A stretch of DNA of 64,000 nucleotides, taken from Belliella kenyensis. GTDB lineage: Bacteria > Bacteroidota > Bacteroidia > Cytophagales > Cyclobacteriaceae. The position numbers and the translations under genes were made by a program. A model generated the notes under the pieces. It had not been told where the DNA came from. It saw nothing but the letters and a program-made list of their open reading frames with translations, and did not search any database. The stretch is taken from assembly GCF_022549675.1 (NCBI RefSeq), contig NZ_JAKZGR010000008.1:1-64000 (forward strand), in the 5' to 3' direction. Shown here piece after piece: positions 35,931-45,252 of the stretch (position 1 is its first letter; every line of letters begins with the position of its first letter).

Positions 35931-37388
35931 CTATTGCCAACCACCTCCCAATGCTCTATAAAGTTTTATTTTTGCTTGTATCTGACTCACTTGCAATTCT
36001 ACCCTATCTATCTCAGCCTCCAAAGCTCTCTGCTGAGCGTTTGTGACATCTAGATAGTTTGCATAACCCACTGAAAACATGATATTTGAATTCTCTACAG
36101 ATCGTTGTTGAACCTCTACTTCGGTTTCTTTGAGTCTAGATTGAGTATCAAATAGTTCGATGGCATTTACCAAGTCCAAAACTTCCAAATAGCTTTTGAA
36201 TACCACCTGTTCATAATCTAGCATAGCAATTCTTTGATTGGCATTTGCTATTTCATATCCCATTCTGATACTATTTCTATTGAAAATAGGTGCCGAAAGT
36301 CCACTTCCAAGTTGAAATACAGTTGAAGCAGGATTGAAAAAGAGCTTTCCGAAATCAAATGCATTGAATCCTGCCATGCCGAACAAATTGAAGGATGGGA
36401 AAAATGCCGCCCTAGCCCCTGCAACATCTGCCTTACTTGCATACAATTCTAACTCCGCCCTCCTGATATCAGGTCTATTATTTATCAATTGAGAAGGCAA
36501 CCCAACTTGTATCAACTTTTCTCCTATACTCACTTGATCCAATCTATCTCTCTGATGATCGAAATCATACACACCCAACAAACCCGAAAGCATCAATTCA
36601 TATGAACGCTGCTCTCTTTTTCTTTGAACCAATTTGCCCTTTGAATTGATCAGTAAAGCTTCAAATTGATCTATTGCCAGCTGATTTTCTTTACCAGCTT
36701 CTTTCATTTCTTTGGCAAAATTGAATGCAACATTCTGGATCTGAATGTTTTTTTCTAAGATGCTCAATTCCTCATCAAGTCCTACTAACATGTAGTATAC
36801 ATTTGCCACCTCTGCTATCAACCAGGTTTTTACATGATTAGACATTTCCTCAGAAGCCATGAGACGTGCATAAGCGGCCTTTTTTCTATTGCGATATTTT
36901 CCCCATACATCTAATTCCCAATTGAATTCGGCACCTAACAAAAAATCTCTGTAAGGGTCAGGAATCATCTTGTCAGCAGGTACTGTTGGTGACAAGTTAG
37001 AGTCAGCATTTCCCACTCCATCCATGGTATACTCCCCAAATCGACGCGTCGATGCTCCTGCTATGGCATTGATTTCGGGTAATCCTCCCGCCTTTGCCAT
37101 TCTAAAACTCGCCCTAGCTGCTCTTATACTTTCAAGGGTTTTTAGGTTATCTTGATTGTTTTCCAAAGCAGTTTGGATCAGATTCTTGAGGTTTTCATCT
37201 TCAAAATATTGCTTCCAGTGTACCAATCCTGCATTATTCAAGCTATCAGAATATGTTTCATTCACTTTTTCAAACTTCGAAGGGATGCCTAGATCTTCGC
37301 TTGCAGAGGTGATTTTGGATGGGCTACAACCTATCATCACCAATAGGACACTCAGGTTGATGGCTATTATGCTATATTTAATTTTCAT
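35931..37388 (-). CDS. outer-membrane efflux factor, TolC/NodT-type lipoprotein
   Basis: A 485-aa protein with a lipoprotein signal ('LSVLLVMIGCSPSK', lipid-bearing Cys about residue 21). Two outer-membrane efflux repeats follow, with helical coiled coils and barrel strands; typical segments are 'FLLGAEFNWELDVWGKYRNRKKAA', 'INNRPDIRRAELEL' and 'SVGYANYLDVTNAQQRALEAE'. It forms the exit duct of the tripartite pump. Its ATG overlaps the stop of the RND gene by one base (TAATG), so it is translated with it. Last gene before the terminator at 35871. Confidence 0.94.
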   Translation of the reverse strand: MKIKYSIIAINLSVLLVMIGCSPSKITSASEDLGIPSKFEKVNETYSDSLNNAGLVHWKQYFEDENLKNLIQTALENNQDNLKTLESIRAARASFRMAKAGGLPEINAIAGASTRRFGEYTMDGVGNADSNLSPTVPADKMIPDPYRDFLLGAEFNWELDVWGKYRNRKKAAYARLMASEEMSNHVKTWLIAEVANVYYMLVGLDEELSILEKNIQIQNVAFNFAKEMKEAGKENQLAIDQFEALLINSKGKLVQRKREQRSYELMLSGLLGVYDFDHQRDRLDQVSIGEKLIQVGLPSQLINNRPDIRRAELELYASKADVAGARAAFFPSFNLFGMAGFNAFDFGKLFFNPASTVFQLGSGLSAPIFNRNSIRMGYEIANANQRIAMLDYEQVVFKSYLEVLDLVNAIELFDTQSRLKETEVEVQQRSVENSNIMFSVGYANYLDVTNAQQRALEAEIDRVELQVSQIQAKIKLYRALGGGWQ

Positions 37389-40300
37389 TATACTTCTTTT
37401 TGATGGTCGATTACAATAGGATTTGGTCTAAATTTGGTCGCCATTGTTTCAAACACGACATATAATCCGGGAATCAGGAAGACACCTATCAAAGTACCTA
37501 TGAGCATTCCGCCTGCTGCTGCGGTACCTATAGTCCTATTCCCAATAGCACCTGCACCAGAGGCTATGGTAAGAGGAATCAATCCACACACAAAGGCAAA
37601 TGAAGTCATCAAAATAGGTCTCAATCTCTCCACTCCACCATTGATAGCACTTTGCAAAATAGATAAGCCCTTGGCCCTGTTCTGAATCGCAATCTCAATA
37701 ATCAATATGGCGTTCTTTCCGAGTAAACCAATAAGCATGACCAAAGAAACCTGAGCGTAGATGTCATTTTCGAGTCCCATGATTTTCAAAAACAAGAAAG
37801 AACCAAAAATCCCAGCTGGTAAAGACAAAATCACTGGTAAAGGGAGAAAGTAACTCTCATATTGAGCTGCTAACAACAAATACACGAACAACAAACAGAT
37901 CAAAAAGATATAGATTGCCTGATTACCTGATGCTATCTGCTCTCGTGTGATGCCAGACCAATCTGTATCAAAACCCCTCGGAAGTGTCTGACCTGCTACT
38001 TCTTCCACAGCCTTGATCGCATCTCCAGAAGAATACCCTGGAGCAGCGTCACCGCTGATCATGGCGGAAGTAAACATGTTGTAGCGAGACAATTGCTCTG
38101 GCCCATAGACTCTCTCTAGGCTGATAAAATTCGAGTATGGCACCATTTGACCTCGATCATTTTTGGCATACATACTCAAAATAGATTCAGGAGATGTCCT
38201 GTACTCAGGAGCTGCTTGTATCATCACCTTATACATCATTCCAAATCTGATAAAGTTTGAAGAGTAAAAGCTTCCCACATAGCTTTGAAGAGTTTCCATA
38301 GATTCATTTACCGATACACCAAGCTTAGCTGCTTTATCGTGGTCAACATGGATAATGTATTGAGGAAAATTAGGCTCAAAATTAGTGAAGACACCCTGAA
38401 GCTCTGGTCTCTCATTGAGTGCATCTACAAATGCCTGAGAGGTCTCCGCCATCACCTCCAAACTTCCACCTGTACGATCTTGAAGCCTCAGCTCAAAACC
38501 AGAAGCATTTCCAAATCCTGGCACAGGAGGAGGTGAGAAAAACTGAACATCCGCACCTTTGATATGAGCGACCCTTTCTTGATAGTCTTCAATGAGCTCA
38601 TTTACATTTTTATCCCTATCTCCCCAGTTTACAAGGTTGATCATGCCCATACCGTAAGATGCGCCAGCAGTCTCAGTGAGCAAAGAGTATCCAGCTAAGG
38701 TAGATATAGTCTCCACTTCTTCTAATGGCAATAGACTAGCTTGAACTTGATCCATAACCACACTGGTACGCTCTACTGTTGCCCCTGGAGGTGTAGTCAC
38801 ATTGACATAGATCATCCCTTGATCCTCATTGGGAATAAATCCCCCAGGTACCATGGAGATACCTCCCGCTGTCAAGACAAAGAAAAGGATCAAAGCCCCA
38901 AAAGTAACCACCTTTCTTCCTGAGATATTATTTAATACCCAGGAATATTTCGTACTCAAAGCATCGTATTTTTTATTGAAATTGAAGAAAAACCTTTGTA
39001 ACAAGCCTTTTTTCGGATCATGATCGATATCATTTGGCTTCAACAAGAGTGCGCATAAGGCTGGTGAAAGTGTGAGTGCATTGATACCAGATATCACAAT
39101 AGCTATGGCCAAAGTAAGTGAGAATTGTCTATAAAATATCCCTACAGGACCCGAGAGGAAACTTACAGGTATAAATACCGCTGACATCACCAAGGTGATT
39201 GCTACAATGGCACCACCTATCTCTTTCATTGCCTCCAGTGTCGCATCCAGAGCATTTAGCTTGAGGTCATGCATCTTTACGTGAACAGCTTCTACCACCA
39301 CTATGGCATTATCCACGACAATACCAATAGCCAACACCAAGGCAAACAAAGTCAGCAAGTTGATCGAGAAACCGAACATTTGCATAAATGCAAAAGTCCC
39401 GATCAATGATACTGGTACGGCTATCGCAGGTATCAATGTAGATCGGAAATCTTGCAAGAAAATGAATACAACAATAGATACTAAGATAAATGCCTCGACC
39501 AAGGTCTTTACAACTTCTGATATAGAAGCATCAAGAAATCTGGAAACATCGTAGGAATAATTGTACTCCATACCTGGAGGAAATGAACTATCCTGAAGCT
39601 CTTCCATTTTGGATTTGATATTGGCAATTACTTCTCGTGCATTGGAGCCAGGACGCTGCTTGATCATAATAGATGCAGATGGCCTTCCATCTGTCATAGA
39701 GACCATGTTGTAATCTTGAGAATCAAACGCAACTTCCGCTACATCCCGCAGCTTCAGTAGAGAGCCATCAGGCAATGCCTTTAGTGTGATATTTTCAAAA
39801 TCAGAAACTTGATTAAACTTCCCTGTATACTTCAAGACATATTGTAGGGCCTGAGGATCTCTGTCTGATGAAATCCCAGATTTACCAGGTGCAGCTTCGA
39901 CATTTTGATTTCTAATAGCTTCTGTAATATCTTGAGGACTCAAGTCATAAGCCACCAACCTATCAGGGTTCAACCAGACTCTCATGGCATAATCCCTTGA
40001 TCCCATGATTTGCGCAAAACCTACGCCGTCTATCCTCTTCAATTCAGGAAGAATGTTTATGTCTGCAAAATTGTATACAAACTTCTCATCTTGTGTAGTG
40101 TCAGCAGTCATCAGATTGAGGTAGAGAAGCATGCTATTGACCTCTTTCTCTGTCTGCACCCCTGCTCGAATTACCTCCTCAGGAAGTTCATCTAGTACAG
40201 TGGCGACCCTATTTTGTACGTTTACAGCTGCTTGATCTGGATCCGTTCCCACTTCAAACACCACATTGATCAGCGTAATTCCATCATTGGTATTGACCGA

Positions 40301-40537
40301 AGTCATATAACTCATTCCTGGCACACCATTGATGGCTCGCTCCAGTGGTGTCGCCACGGCTTTGGACAATACTTCTGCGTTGGCTCCAGTATATTTTGCA
40401 GTCACAGTAACGGAAGGCGGTACGATCTCAGGGAATTGGGTGATGGGAAGTGAAGTCAAAGCCAACAATCCCAACAAAGTAATGAACACGGAAATAACGG
40501 TCGATAAAATCGGCCTTTTGATAAATAACTCAAACAT
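37388..40537 (-). CDS. RND efflux transporter, HAE1/AcrB type
   Basis: A 1049-aa inner-membrane pump with the usual 12 transmembrane layout: TM1 at the N-terminus ('ILSTVISVFITLLGLLALTSL'), two large periplasmic loops, and TM blocks near 335-550 and 865-1035. Motifs: 'GIVVDNAIVVVEAVH' (motif with paired Asp in TM4), 'SVVVFIF'-type TM entry, and 'LIGLLGKNAILIIEIA' in TM10. It drives substrate export using the proton gradient. Clustered with the adaptor (14-nt gap upstream) and outer-membrane factor. Drug or lipid export is likely; heavy-metal CzcA type is less likely from the motifs. No regulator gene is adjacent. Confidence 0.95.
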   Translation of the reverse strand: MFELFIKRPILSTVISVFITLLGLLALTSLPITQFPEIVPPSVTVTAKYTGANAEVLSKAVATPLERAINGVPGMSYMTSVNTNDGITLINVVFEVGTDPDQAAVNVQNRVATVLDELPEEVIRAGVQTEKEVNSMLLYLNLMTADTTQDEKFVYNFADINILPELKRIDGVGFAQIMGSRDYAMRVWLNPDRLVAYDLSPQDITEAIRNQNVEAAPGKSGISSDRDPQALQYVLKYTGKFNQVSDFENITLKALPDGSLLKLRDVAEVAFDSQDYNMVSMTDGRPSASIMIKQRPGSNAREVIANIKSKMEELQDSSFPPGMEYNYSYDVSRFLDASISEVVKTLVEAFILVSIVVFIFLQDFRSTLIPAIAVPVSLIGTFAFMQMFGFSINLLTLFALVLAIGIVVDNAIVVVEAVHVKMHDLKLNALDATLEAMKEIGGAIVAITLVMSAVFIPVSFLSGPVGIFYRQFSLTLAIAIVISGINALTLSPALCALLLKPNDIDHDPKKGLLQRFFFNFNKKYDALSTKYSWVLNNISGRKVVTFGALILFFVLTAGGISMVPGGFIPNEDQGMIYVNVTTPPGATVERTSVVMDQVQASLLPLEEVETISTLAGYSLLTETAGASYGMGMINLVNWGDRDKNVNELIEDYQERVAHIKGADVQFFSPPPVPGFGNASGFELRLQDRTGGSLEVMAETSQAFVDALNERPELQGVFTNFEPNFPQYIIHVDHDKAAKLGVSVNESMETLQSYVGSFYSSNFIRFGMMYKVMIQAAPEYRTSPESILSMYAKNDRGQMVPYSNFISLERVYGPEQLSRYNMFTSAMISGDAAPGYSSGDAIKAVEEVAGQTLPRGFDTDWSGITREQIASGNQAIYIFLICLLFVYLLLAAQYESYFLPLPVILSLPAGIFGSFLFLKIMGLENDIYAQVSLVMLIGLLGKNAILIIEIAIQNRAKGLSILQSAINGGVERLRPILMTSFAFVCGLIPLTIASGAGAIGNRTIGTAAAGGMLIGTLIGVFLIPGLYVVFETMATKFRPNPIVIDHQKEV

Positions 40538-40551
40538 GGCTCAAGACTTTA

Positions 40552-41757
40552 TTAGGATTTTAGAGAATTGATCAAAGTGTCGTAAGCATCTTCTTCAGTC
40601 ACTTCAAGTGGCTGGATCTCCATTCCATCTTTGAGTTGCTGAATACCTTCATATATGATCCTATCTCCCGGCTCAAAACTATCTGAGATATAATAGATAC
40701 CAAAGCGCTGCATGGGCACAAAACTCCTTACTCGAACTTTGTTATTTTTATCCAAAATATACACGTAGCTATAATCCTGAATTTCAAAAGTGGATTGCTG
40801 TGGTATCAAAAAGATCCCTTCCAAAGTGCTATTCATTTGAATCTTACCACTAGCTCCATGCTTTATAAGTTGGTCAGGATTTGGAAATCTCACCCTAAAA
40901 GCAATGGATCCAGTTCCCTTTTCAAAGTCTGCTTCCATAGTTTCTAATTTACCTGGAAATCCGTACTGCTCCCCATCAGAAAGAATCAATGACACAGTAT
41001 CATCAATCATTGCTGCCGTGTCAGTCTCAGCTTCAAGCTTATCACGCATGTACTTGAGATATTCGTTTTCGGTTACTTTATAGTAGGCAAAAACCTCAGT
41101 GATATCTGTGATATTTGTAAGTAAATCTCCAGCAGTCACCAAGCTTCCTGTCTTGTGAGGAATCCTATCTACAATACCATCGAAAGGCGCCTTGATAGTA
41201 GTATAGGACAAGCCTGTCTGCGCATTTTTTAGCATCGATTCAGCTTCAAGAATGGCTGATTGTGATACAGCATTTTTTGCTTTGGCTAGCTCAAGCTCGG
41301 AAGATGATATAATTTTCTTGTCCACCAATATCTTCAGTCTTTCTACTTCTAGGCTAGTGGATTTGGCCTCCGCTTTGGCTTGCATGAGTTTTGCATTAGC
41401 TGAATTGACCATTTCATTGAACTCATTGGAAGTCAACTTGAATAATGGCTGTCCTTTTTTGACATATTCACCCTCGTCTACATATATTCTGTCTACAAAG
41501 CCTTCTACTTTAGCCCTTACCTCTACAAATTGAACAGCTTGCAGATCACAGACATATGTTTTTGGAACTTCTATAGTCTTAGGATTCAGTTCCAATACAG
41601 GTACATTGGATAATATGAGATTTGCTTGATTCTTTCCACTACCAGATTGGCACGATGTGAAAGCGACAATAGTAAGAATTGATAAAATGTAGCTCAACTT
41701 ATGAGAACCCACGTATGAGTAACCCACAAGGTATTTTGTTAAACCTTTTGGTTTCAT
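40552..41757 (-). CDS. RND periplasmic adaptor (AcrA type) lipoprotein
   Basis: A 401-aa membrane-fusion protein. The N-terminus has a hydrophobic segment and lipobox 'IVAFTSCQS' (Cys36), long for a signal peptide, so the true start may be slightly further in. Then the split biotinyl-lipoyl domain ('VEGFVDRIYVDEGEYVKKGQPLFKL' and 'IKAPFDGIVDRIPHKTGSLV') around a helical hairpin (about 105-175), a beta-barrel and a membrane-proximal domain. It links the RND pump to the outer-membrane factor. First gene of the three-gene efflux operon. Confidence 0.94.
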   Translation of the reverse strand: MKPKGLTKYLVGYSYVGSHKLSYILSILTIVAFTSCQSGSGKNQANLILSNVPVLELNPKTIEVPKTYVCDLQAVQFVEVRAKVEGFVDRIYVDEGEYVKKGQPLFKLTSNEFNEMVNSANAKLMQAKAEAKSTSLEVERLKILVDKKIISSSELELAKAKNAVSQSAILEAESMLKNAQTGLSYTTIKAPFDGIVDRIPHKTGSLVTAGDLLTNITDITEVFAYYKVTENEYLKYMRDKLEAETDTAAMIDDTVSLILSDGEQYGFPGKLETMEADFEKGTGSIAFRVRFPNPDQLIKHGASGKIQMNSTLEGIFLIPQQSTFEIQDYSYVYILDKNNKVRVRSFVPMQRFGIYYISDSFEPGDRIIYEGIQQLKDGMEIQPLEVTEEDAYDTLINSLKS

Positions 41758-41844
41758 GATTATTTGTAATGTAAATAGATTAGTGACCCCAGTTTTGTAG
41801 GGTGAGATTTGAAAGTTATTGGTAAGCTAAAAATACGGGACTAA

Positions 41845-42207
41845 TCAGGGAGCATTGGAAGAGATGATCTTATCCAACAATACATTCAAATATGGGATAG
41901 AATCTTCAAAATCAAAGAAAAAAGTATGAACAAATTCAGTTTGTGGTGCAAGCTTAGGGACAAGGTAATCGAACACCTTGATCAATTCCATTCTTTGAAC
42001 TTTATCTAGCTTTGAATTCGAAAGATTTCTGACTACGGACGTAGGGAAGTCCACGTAGTCAAATTCCACCTCATCTACAAATTCCCCAATGTAGACTGGC
42101 TCCTCTTCAACTTCAAAACCATCAAATACCGCTAAAGAAATGAAAAATACTGCCAACATTACAGCCAATAGTTGAATGTATAATTTGCAAATATTTCTCA
42201 TTTTCAT
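41845..42207 (-). CDS. small hypothetical protein with one membrane segment
   Basis: About 120 aa. Candidate starts are ATGs at 42213, 42207 and 42201; the middle is given. One hydrophobic segment near the N-terminus ('LYIQLLAVMLAVFFISLAVF') precedes an acidic stretch and a helical C-terminal half. No family recognised. It stands alone between the efflux operon and the divergent fmt gene. It could be a real membrane-anchored protein; the lack of recognisable homologues keeps confidence moderate. Confidence 0.5.
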   Translation of the reverse strand: MKMRNICKLYIQLLAVMLAVFFISLAVFDGFEVEEEPVYIGEFVDEVEFDYVDFPTSVVRNLSNSKLDKVQRMELIKVFDYLVPKLAPQTEFVHTFFFDFEDSIPYLNVLLDKIISSNAP

Positions 42208-42346
42208 AATCATGACGCAAAAGTATGCATTTATTAGTCAAGTTTCGGATTTTTTTAAACCAAAGAATACAAAATAATTTTATGTACAATTTCATGGTTA
42301 AATAATCCTTACGACCTTTGATCAAATTTCATGCAAAAATCAAATA

Positions 42347-43276
42347 ATGAAAAAAGACTTGAGAATTATATATATGGGTACTCCAGAATTTGCTGTACCT
42401 TCTCTAGAAATATTGGCCAAAAATGGTTGGAATGTCATCGCAGTGATCACTGCACCTGACAAGCCTAAAGGTAGAGGGCAAAAAATGATACCCTCAGCCG
42501 TAAAGGAATCTGCCTTAAGTCTTGGAATCCCCGTGCTTCAACCAACTAATCTCAAATCCCCAGAATTTCTGAATGAACTAAAATCCCTTCAAGCTGATAT
42601 ACAAGTAGTGGTCGCCTTCAGGATGCTTCCAGAAGTAGTTTGGAACATGCCTCCTAAGGGTACATTCAACCTGCATGCTTCCCTCCTCCCCAACTACAGA
42701 GGTGCAGCACCGATCAATTGGGCGATAATAAATGGTGAGAAAGAGACTGGTGTGACTACATTTTTCTTGAAACATGAAATAGATACTGGCAGCATCATTT
42801 TTCAAGAAAAAGAAGTGATCCATGATGATGATGATATAGGCACATTATATGAAAGACTCATGCAAAAAGGTTCTCAGTTGGTGCTAAAAACTATAGAAGC
42901 AGTAGCAAATGACAATGTTCACCCTACACCACAGAACGAATCAAATGCAATACATCATGCACCGAAAATCTTCAAAGAAACATGTGAGATCGATTGGAGC
43001 AAAGATGCATTTGCTATTCATAATTTGGTCAGGGGACTATCCCCGTACCCTGCCGCATGGACAACACTCCATGATAAAGTGTGTAAAATCTATAAAACAA
43101 CCATCGGTGAAACTAAATCAACAAATAAAATCCCTGGAGAATTCGATTCAGATGGAAAAACATACTTAACATTCCAAACAGGCAAAGGCAGCATCGATAT
43201 CTTAGAGCTACAACTAGAAGGGAAGAAAAGAATGAATATTGAGGACTTTCTCAGAGGGTACAAAATCACAGGATAA
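42347..43276 (+). CDS. fmt: methionyl-tRNA formyltransferase
   Basis: A 309-aa enzyme that formylates initiator Met-tRNA using 10-formyl-THF. The N-terminal Rossmann domain begins 'LRIIYMGTPEFAVPSLEIL' and holds the formyl-transfer site 'FNLHASLLPNYRGAAPINWAI' and 'HEIDTGSIIFQE'; the C-terminal tRNA-binding barrel covers about 205-305 with 'LVRGLSPYPAAWT'. Normal length, ATG start. Single gene; no def gene is adjacent. Confidence 0.97.
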   Translation: MKKDLRIIYMGTPEFAVPSLEILAKNGWNVIAVITAPDKPKGRGQKMIPSAVKESALSLGIPVLQPTNLKSPEFLNELKSLQADIQVVVAFRMLPEVVWNMPPKGTFNLHASLLPNYRGAAPINWAIINGEKETGVTTFFLKHEIDTGSIIFQEKEVIHDDDDIGTLYERLMQKGSQLVLKTIEAVANDNVHPTPQNESNAIHHAPKIFKETCEIDWSKDAFAIHNLVRGLSPYPAAWTTLHDKVCKIYKTTIGETKSTNKIPGEFDSDGKTYLTFQTGKGSIDILELQLEGKKRMNIEDFLRGYKITG

Positions 43277-43603
43277 AAGCGTCAAAAATATAAATCATTG
43301 TCAATTTTAATCCCGAAAAACGATCTCTATTCTGTTTCTAAATACAACTTGATCTCATTGAAACAATTGTTAGTTGCATCTTCATTCAATTCGATACTAT
43401 TTCATATTAGATGCTAATAGGAATGGAATAGATGATACCATGAGTTTTATAATATGATGTCACTAGCGGGGAAGGGCGTTAACATATCAATTTAAATTTC
43501 AAATTGGGAAGAGTAAGAAAATTTCGTAGTTCAAAAAGTTATCAATTTTTGCATTTCCTACAATAAGATTTTACATTTATACTTTACTAAAATCCAATTA
43601 GTT
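43277..43603. other. intergenic region fmt to DUF4412 gene
   Basis: 327 nt, AT-rich, with no gene or repeat that I can support. Its only recognisable element is the promoter at 43547-43579. Confidence 0.6.
43547..43579 (+). promoter_or_regulatory. predicted promoter of the DUF4412 gene
   Basis: TTTTG (43547-43551), 20 nt, then TACATTTA (43572-43579), seven of eight non-N-compatible positions to TAnnTTTG. The start would fall near 43586, 18 nt before the ATG. Confidence 0.5.
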
Positions 43604-44533
43604 ATGAAAAAACTTCTAAAGATTATTTTTGCTTCATTCATCCTATGCTCCTCCCTTCCTGCGGAGGCACAGCTCGGCAATAGGCTTAAGCAAGCTGCTA
43701 CTAGGGGGCTAGGCAATGCCCTAGAAAAGAGAGTAGAAAAAGAAATGGAAAATGTAGCCCAGAGACAATTAGAAAAAGCATTTGAAAATATCTATGGACC
43801 AGATATGCCAAAAGGCGGAGGGTTCAATATGGAAAAAATCCTATCTGGGCTTTCAGCAGATGTGGAAACAGCAGAAGCATATCAGTTCAGTGGGTACTCC
43901 GTCATGGAAATCACAGCAGTCGATGAGAAAGGCAAATTACAAGACCCTTTCAGGATGAAAACTTATATAGACCAAAGTAGCCAAACGGTGGCGATGGAGT
44001 TCGAAAGTCAAGAGAAAAAGAAATCTTCAAAGACGATTATAATTTATGATATAGATAGAAATGCAAATATATTTTTACTAGAAGCAGATGGTCAAAAGAG
44101 CAGCATGGCATATTCATACGATTTTGAAAACATCACTGAAGAAGCTGATCTCAGCGAATGGGAAAAGGAACTGGATTCAAAAGACCTCAATTTTGAAAAA
44201 ACTGGCAGATCAAAAGTCATTCATGGATATAATTGCGCAGAGTATATAATAGACTCTGAGGAAGGAAAAGCCACCTATTGGATCACAGATAGACCGATCA
44301 TCGGTAGTGGTTCGTTTTGGGGAGAAAGCAATCCCCTGATGGGAAACAAGACCTATAGAGATAAAAACTCAAAGCTAGGAAATCTCCCTAATGGGCACAT
44401 GATGGAGATGATCTTTGAGAGCAAAAAAGATCAATCAAAAAGTGAAATTAAAATCATAGAAATCAATGAGACATCATCTCAAAAATTTGAAATGAGTTCA
44501 TACCCTAATCTATTCAAAACCACTCAAATGTAG
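43604..44533 (+). CDS. secreted DUF4412-domain protein
   Basis: A 309-aa protein with a signal peptide ('IIFASFILCSSLPAEAQ'). Residues 25-65 are a charged helix; the DUF4412-like beta domain runs from about 95 to 300 ('FRMKTYIDQSSQTVAMEF', 'VIHGYNCAEYIIDSEEGKATYWITDRP'). This family is common and uncharacterised in Bacteroidota and is expected in the periplasm. Own promoter and terminator show a single-gene unit. No function can be assigned. Confidence 0.8.
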   Translation: MKKLLKIIFASFILCSSLPAEAQLGNRLKQAATRGLGNALEKRVEKEMENVAQRQLEKAFENIYGPDMPKGGGFNMEKILSGLSADVETAEAYQFSGYSVMEITAVDEKGKLQDPFRMKTYIDQSSQTVAMEFESQEKKKSSKTIIIYDIDRNANIFLLEADGQKSSMAYSYDFENITEEADLSEWEKELDSKDLNFEKTGRSKVIHGYNCAEYIIDSEEGKATYWITDRPIIGSGSFWGESNPLMGNKTYRDKNSKLGNLPNGHMMEMIFESKKDQSKSEIKIIEINETSSQKFEMSSYPNLFKTTQM

Positions 44534-44566
44534 CCGTTTAGCTATTCTTCATTAGCAAATACTTTA

Positions 44567-44612
44567 TCCCAAAACTCAAGATTTTCTTTAACAATGAGTT
44601 TTGGGATCTTTT
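44567..44612 (+). terminator. intrinsic terminator after DUF4412 gene
   Basis: TCCCAAAACTCA (44567-44578) pairs with TGAGTTTTGGGA (44595-44606) around a 16-nt loop, followed by TCTTTT. Confidence 0.8.
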
Positions 44613-44742
44613 CCTTACAAGTTACGATTTTTGATTATCTAAAGGCAAAGCCACAGAATCAGCACAAAATTGATTTGACTTTTTGATTTTTTGCATTCAA
44701 AATCCTTGGTATCTTGTAGACTTATTCCAGACATTTATAAAT

Positions 44743-45252
44743 TTGAAAATATCACTAATCGTAGCAAAAGCCGAGAACAATGTAATAGGCAGAGATAATC
44801 AATTGATATGGAAGCTATCAGATGATTTGAAATTATTCAAAAAACATACCACAGGACATCATATCATCATGGGAAGAAAAACCTATGAATCCATGGGGAA
44901 GCCACTCCCTAATCGAACCTCAATTGTAATCTCCAGAAACAATAATTATGAAGTACCAGCAGGTCACCACGTAGTCAATTCTCTTGAAAGTGCCATTCAG
45001 CTTTGTATAGGTAAACATTTGGATCAAGTATACATTATAGGTGGAGCCCAAATATATAAAGAAGCAATAGGTATTTGCGATGAGATGCTCATTACGGAGG
45101 TGGAGGCAAACCCGCAAGGAGATGCATTTTTTCCTGAGTTTAACAAAAAGGAATGGAAAGAAGTATATGATGAGGAGCATCGTAAGGATGAAAAAAATGA
45201 ATTCGATTTCAAATTTGTCATCTACAAAAGAATGCATACAAAGGTAAAATGA
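44743..45252 (+). CDS. folA: dihydrofolate reductase, TTG start
   Basis: 169 aa from TTG at 44743: '(M)KISLIVAKAENNVIGRDNQLIWKL'. The DHFR core starts at residue 3, and the only other upstream in-frame starts are also TTG (44683), which would add 20 unrelated residues. Motifs: 'VIGRDNQLIWKLSDDLKLFK' (active-site acidic residue follows the W/L helix), 'IIMGRKTYESMGKPLPNRTSIVIS' for NADPH, and 'VYIIGGAQIYKEAI'. It reduces dihydrofolate to tetrahydrofolate. Its stop overlaps the cinA start by 4 nt (ATGA). The non-ATG start is firm because no ATG or GTG exists between the stop upstream and the conserved N-terminus. Confidence 0.92.
   Translation: MKISLIVAKAENNVIGRDNQLIWKLSDDLKLFKKHTTGHHIIMGRKTYESMGKPLPNRTSIVISRNNNYEVPAGHHVVNSLESAIQLCIGKHLDQVYIIGGAQIYKEAIGICDEMLITEVEANPQGDAFFPEFNKKEWKEVYDEEHRKDEKNEFDFKFVIYKRMHTKVK

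Noticed and set aside
43277-43546. A small gene or RNA between fmt and the DUF4412 gene
   Set aside because: No open frame with a plausible start and no stable structure could be supported.
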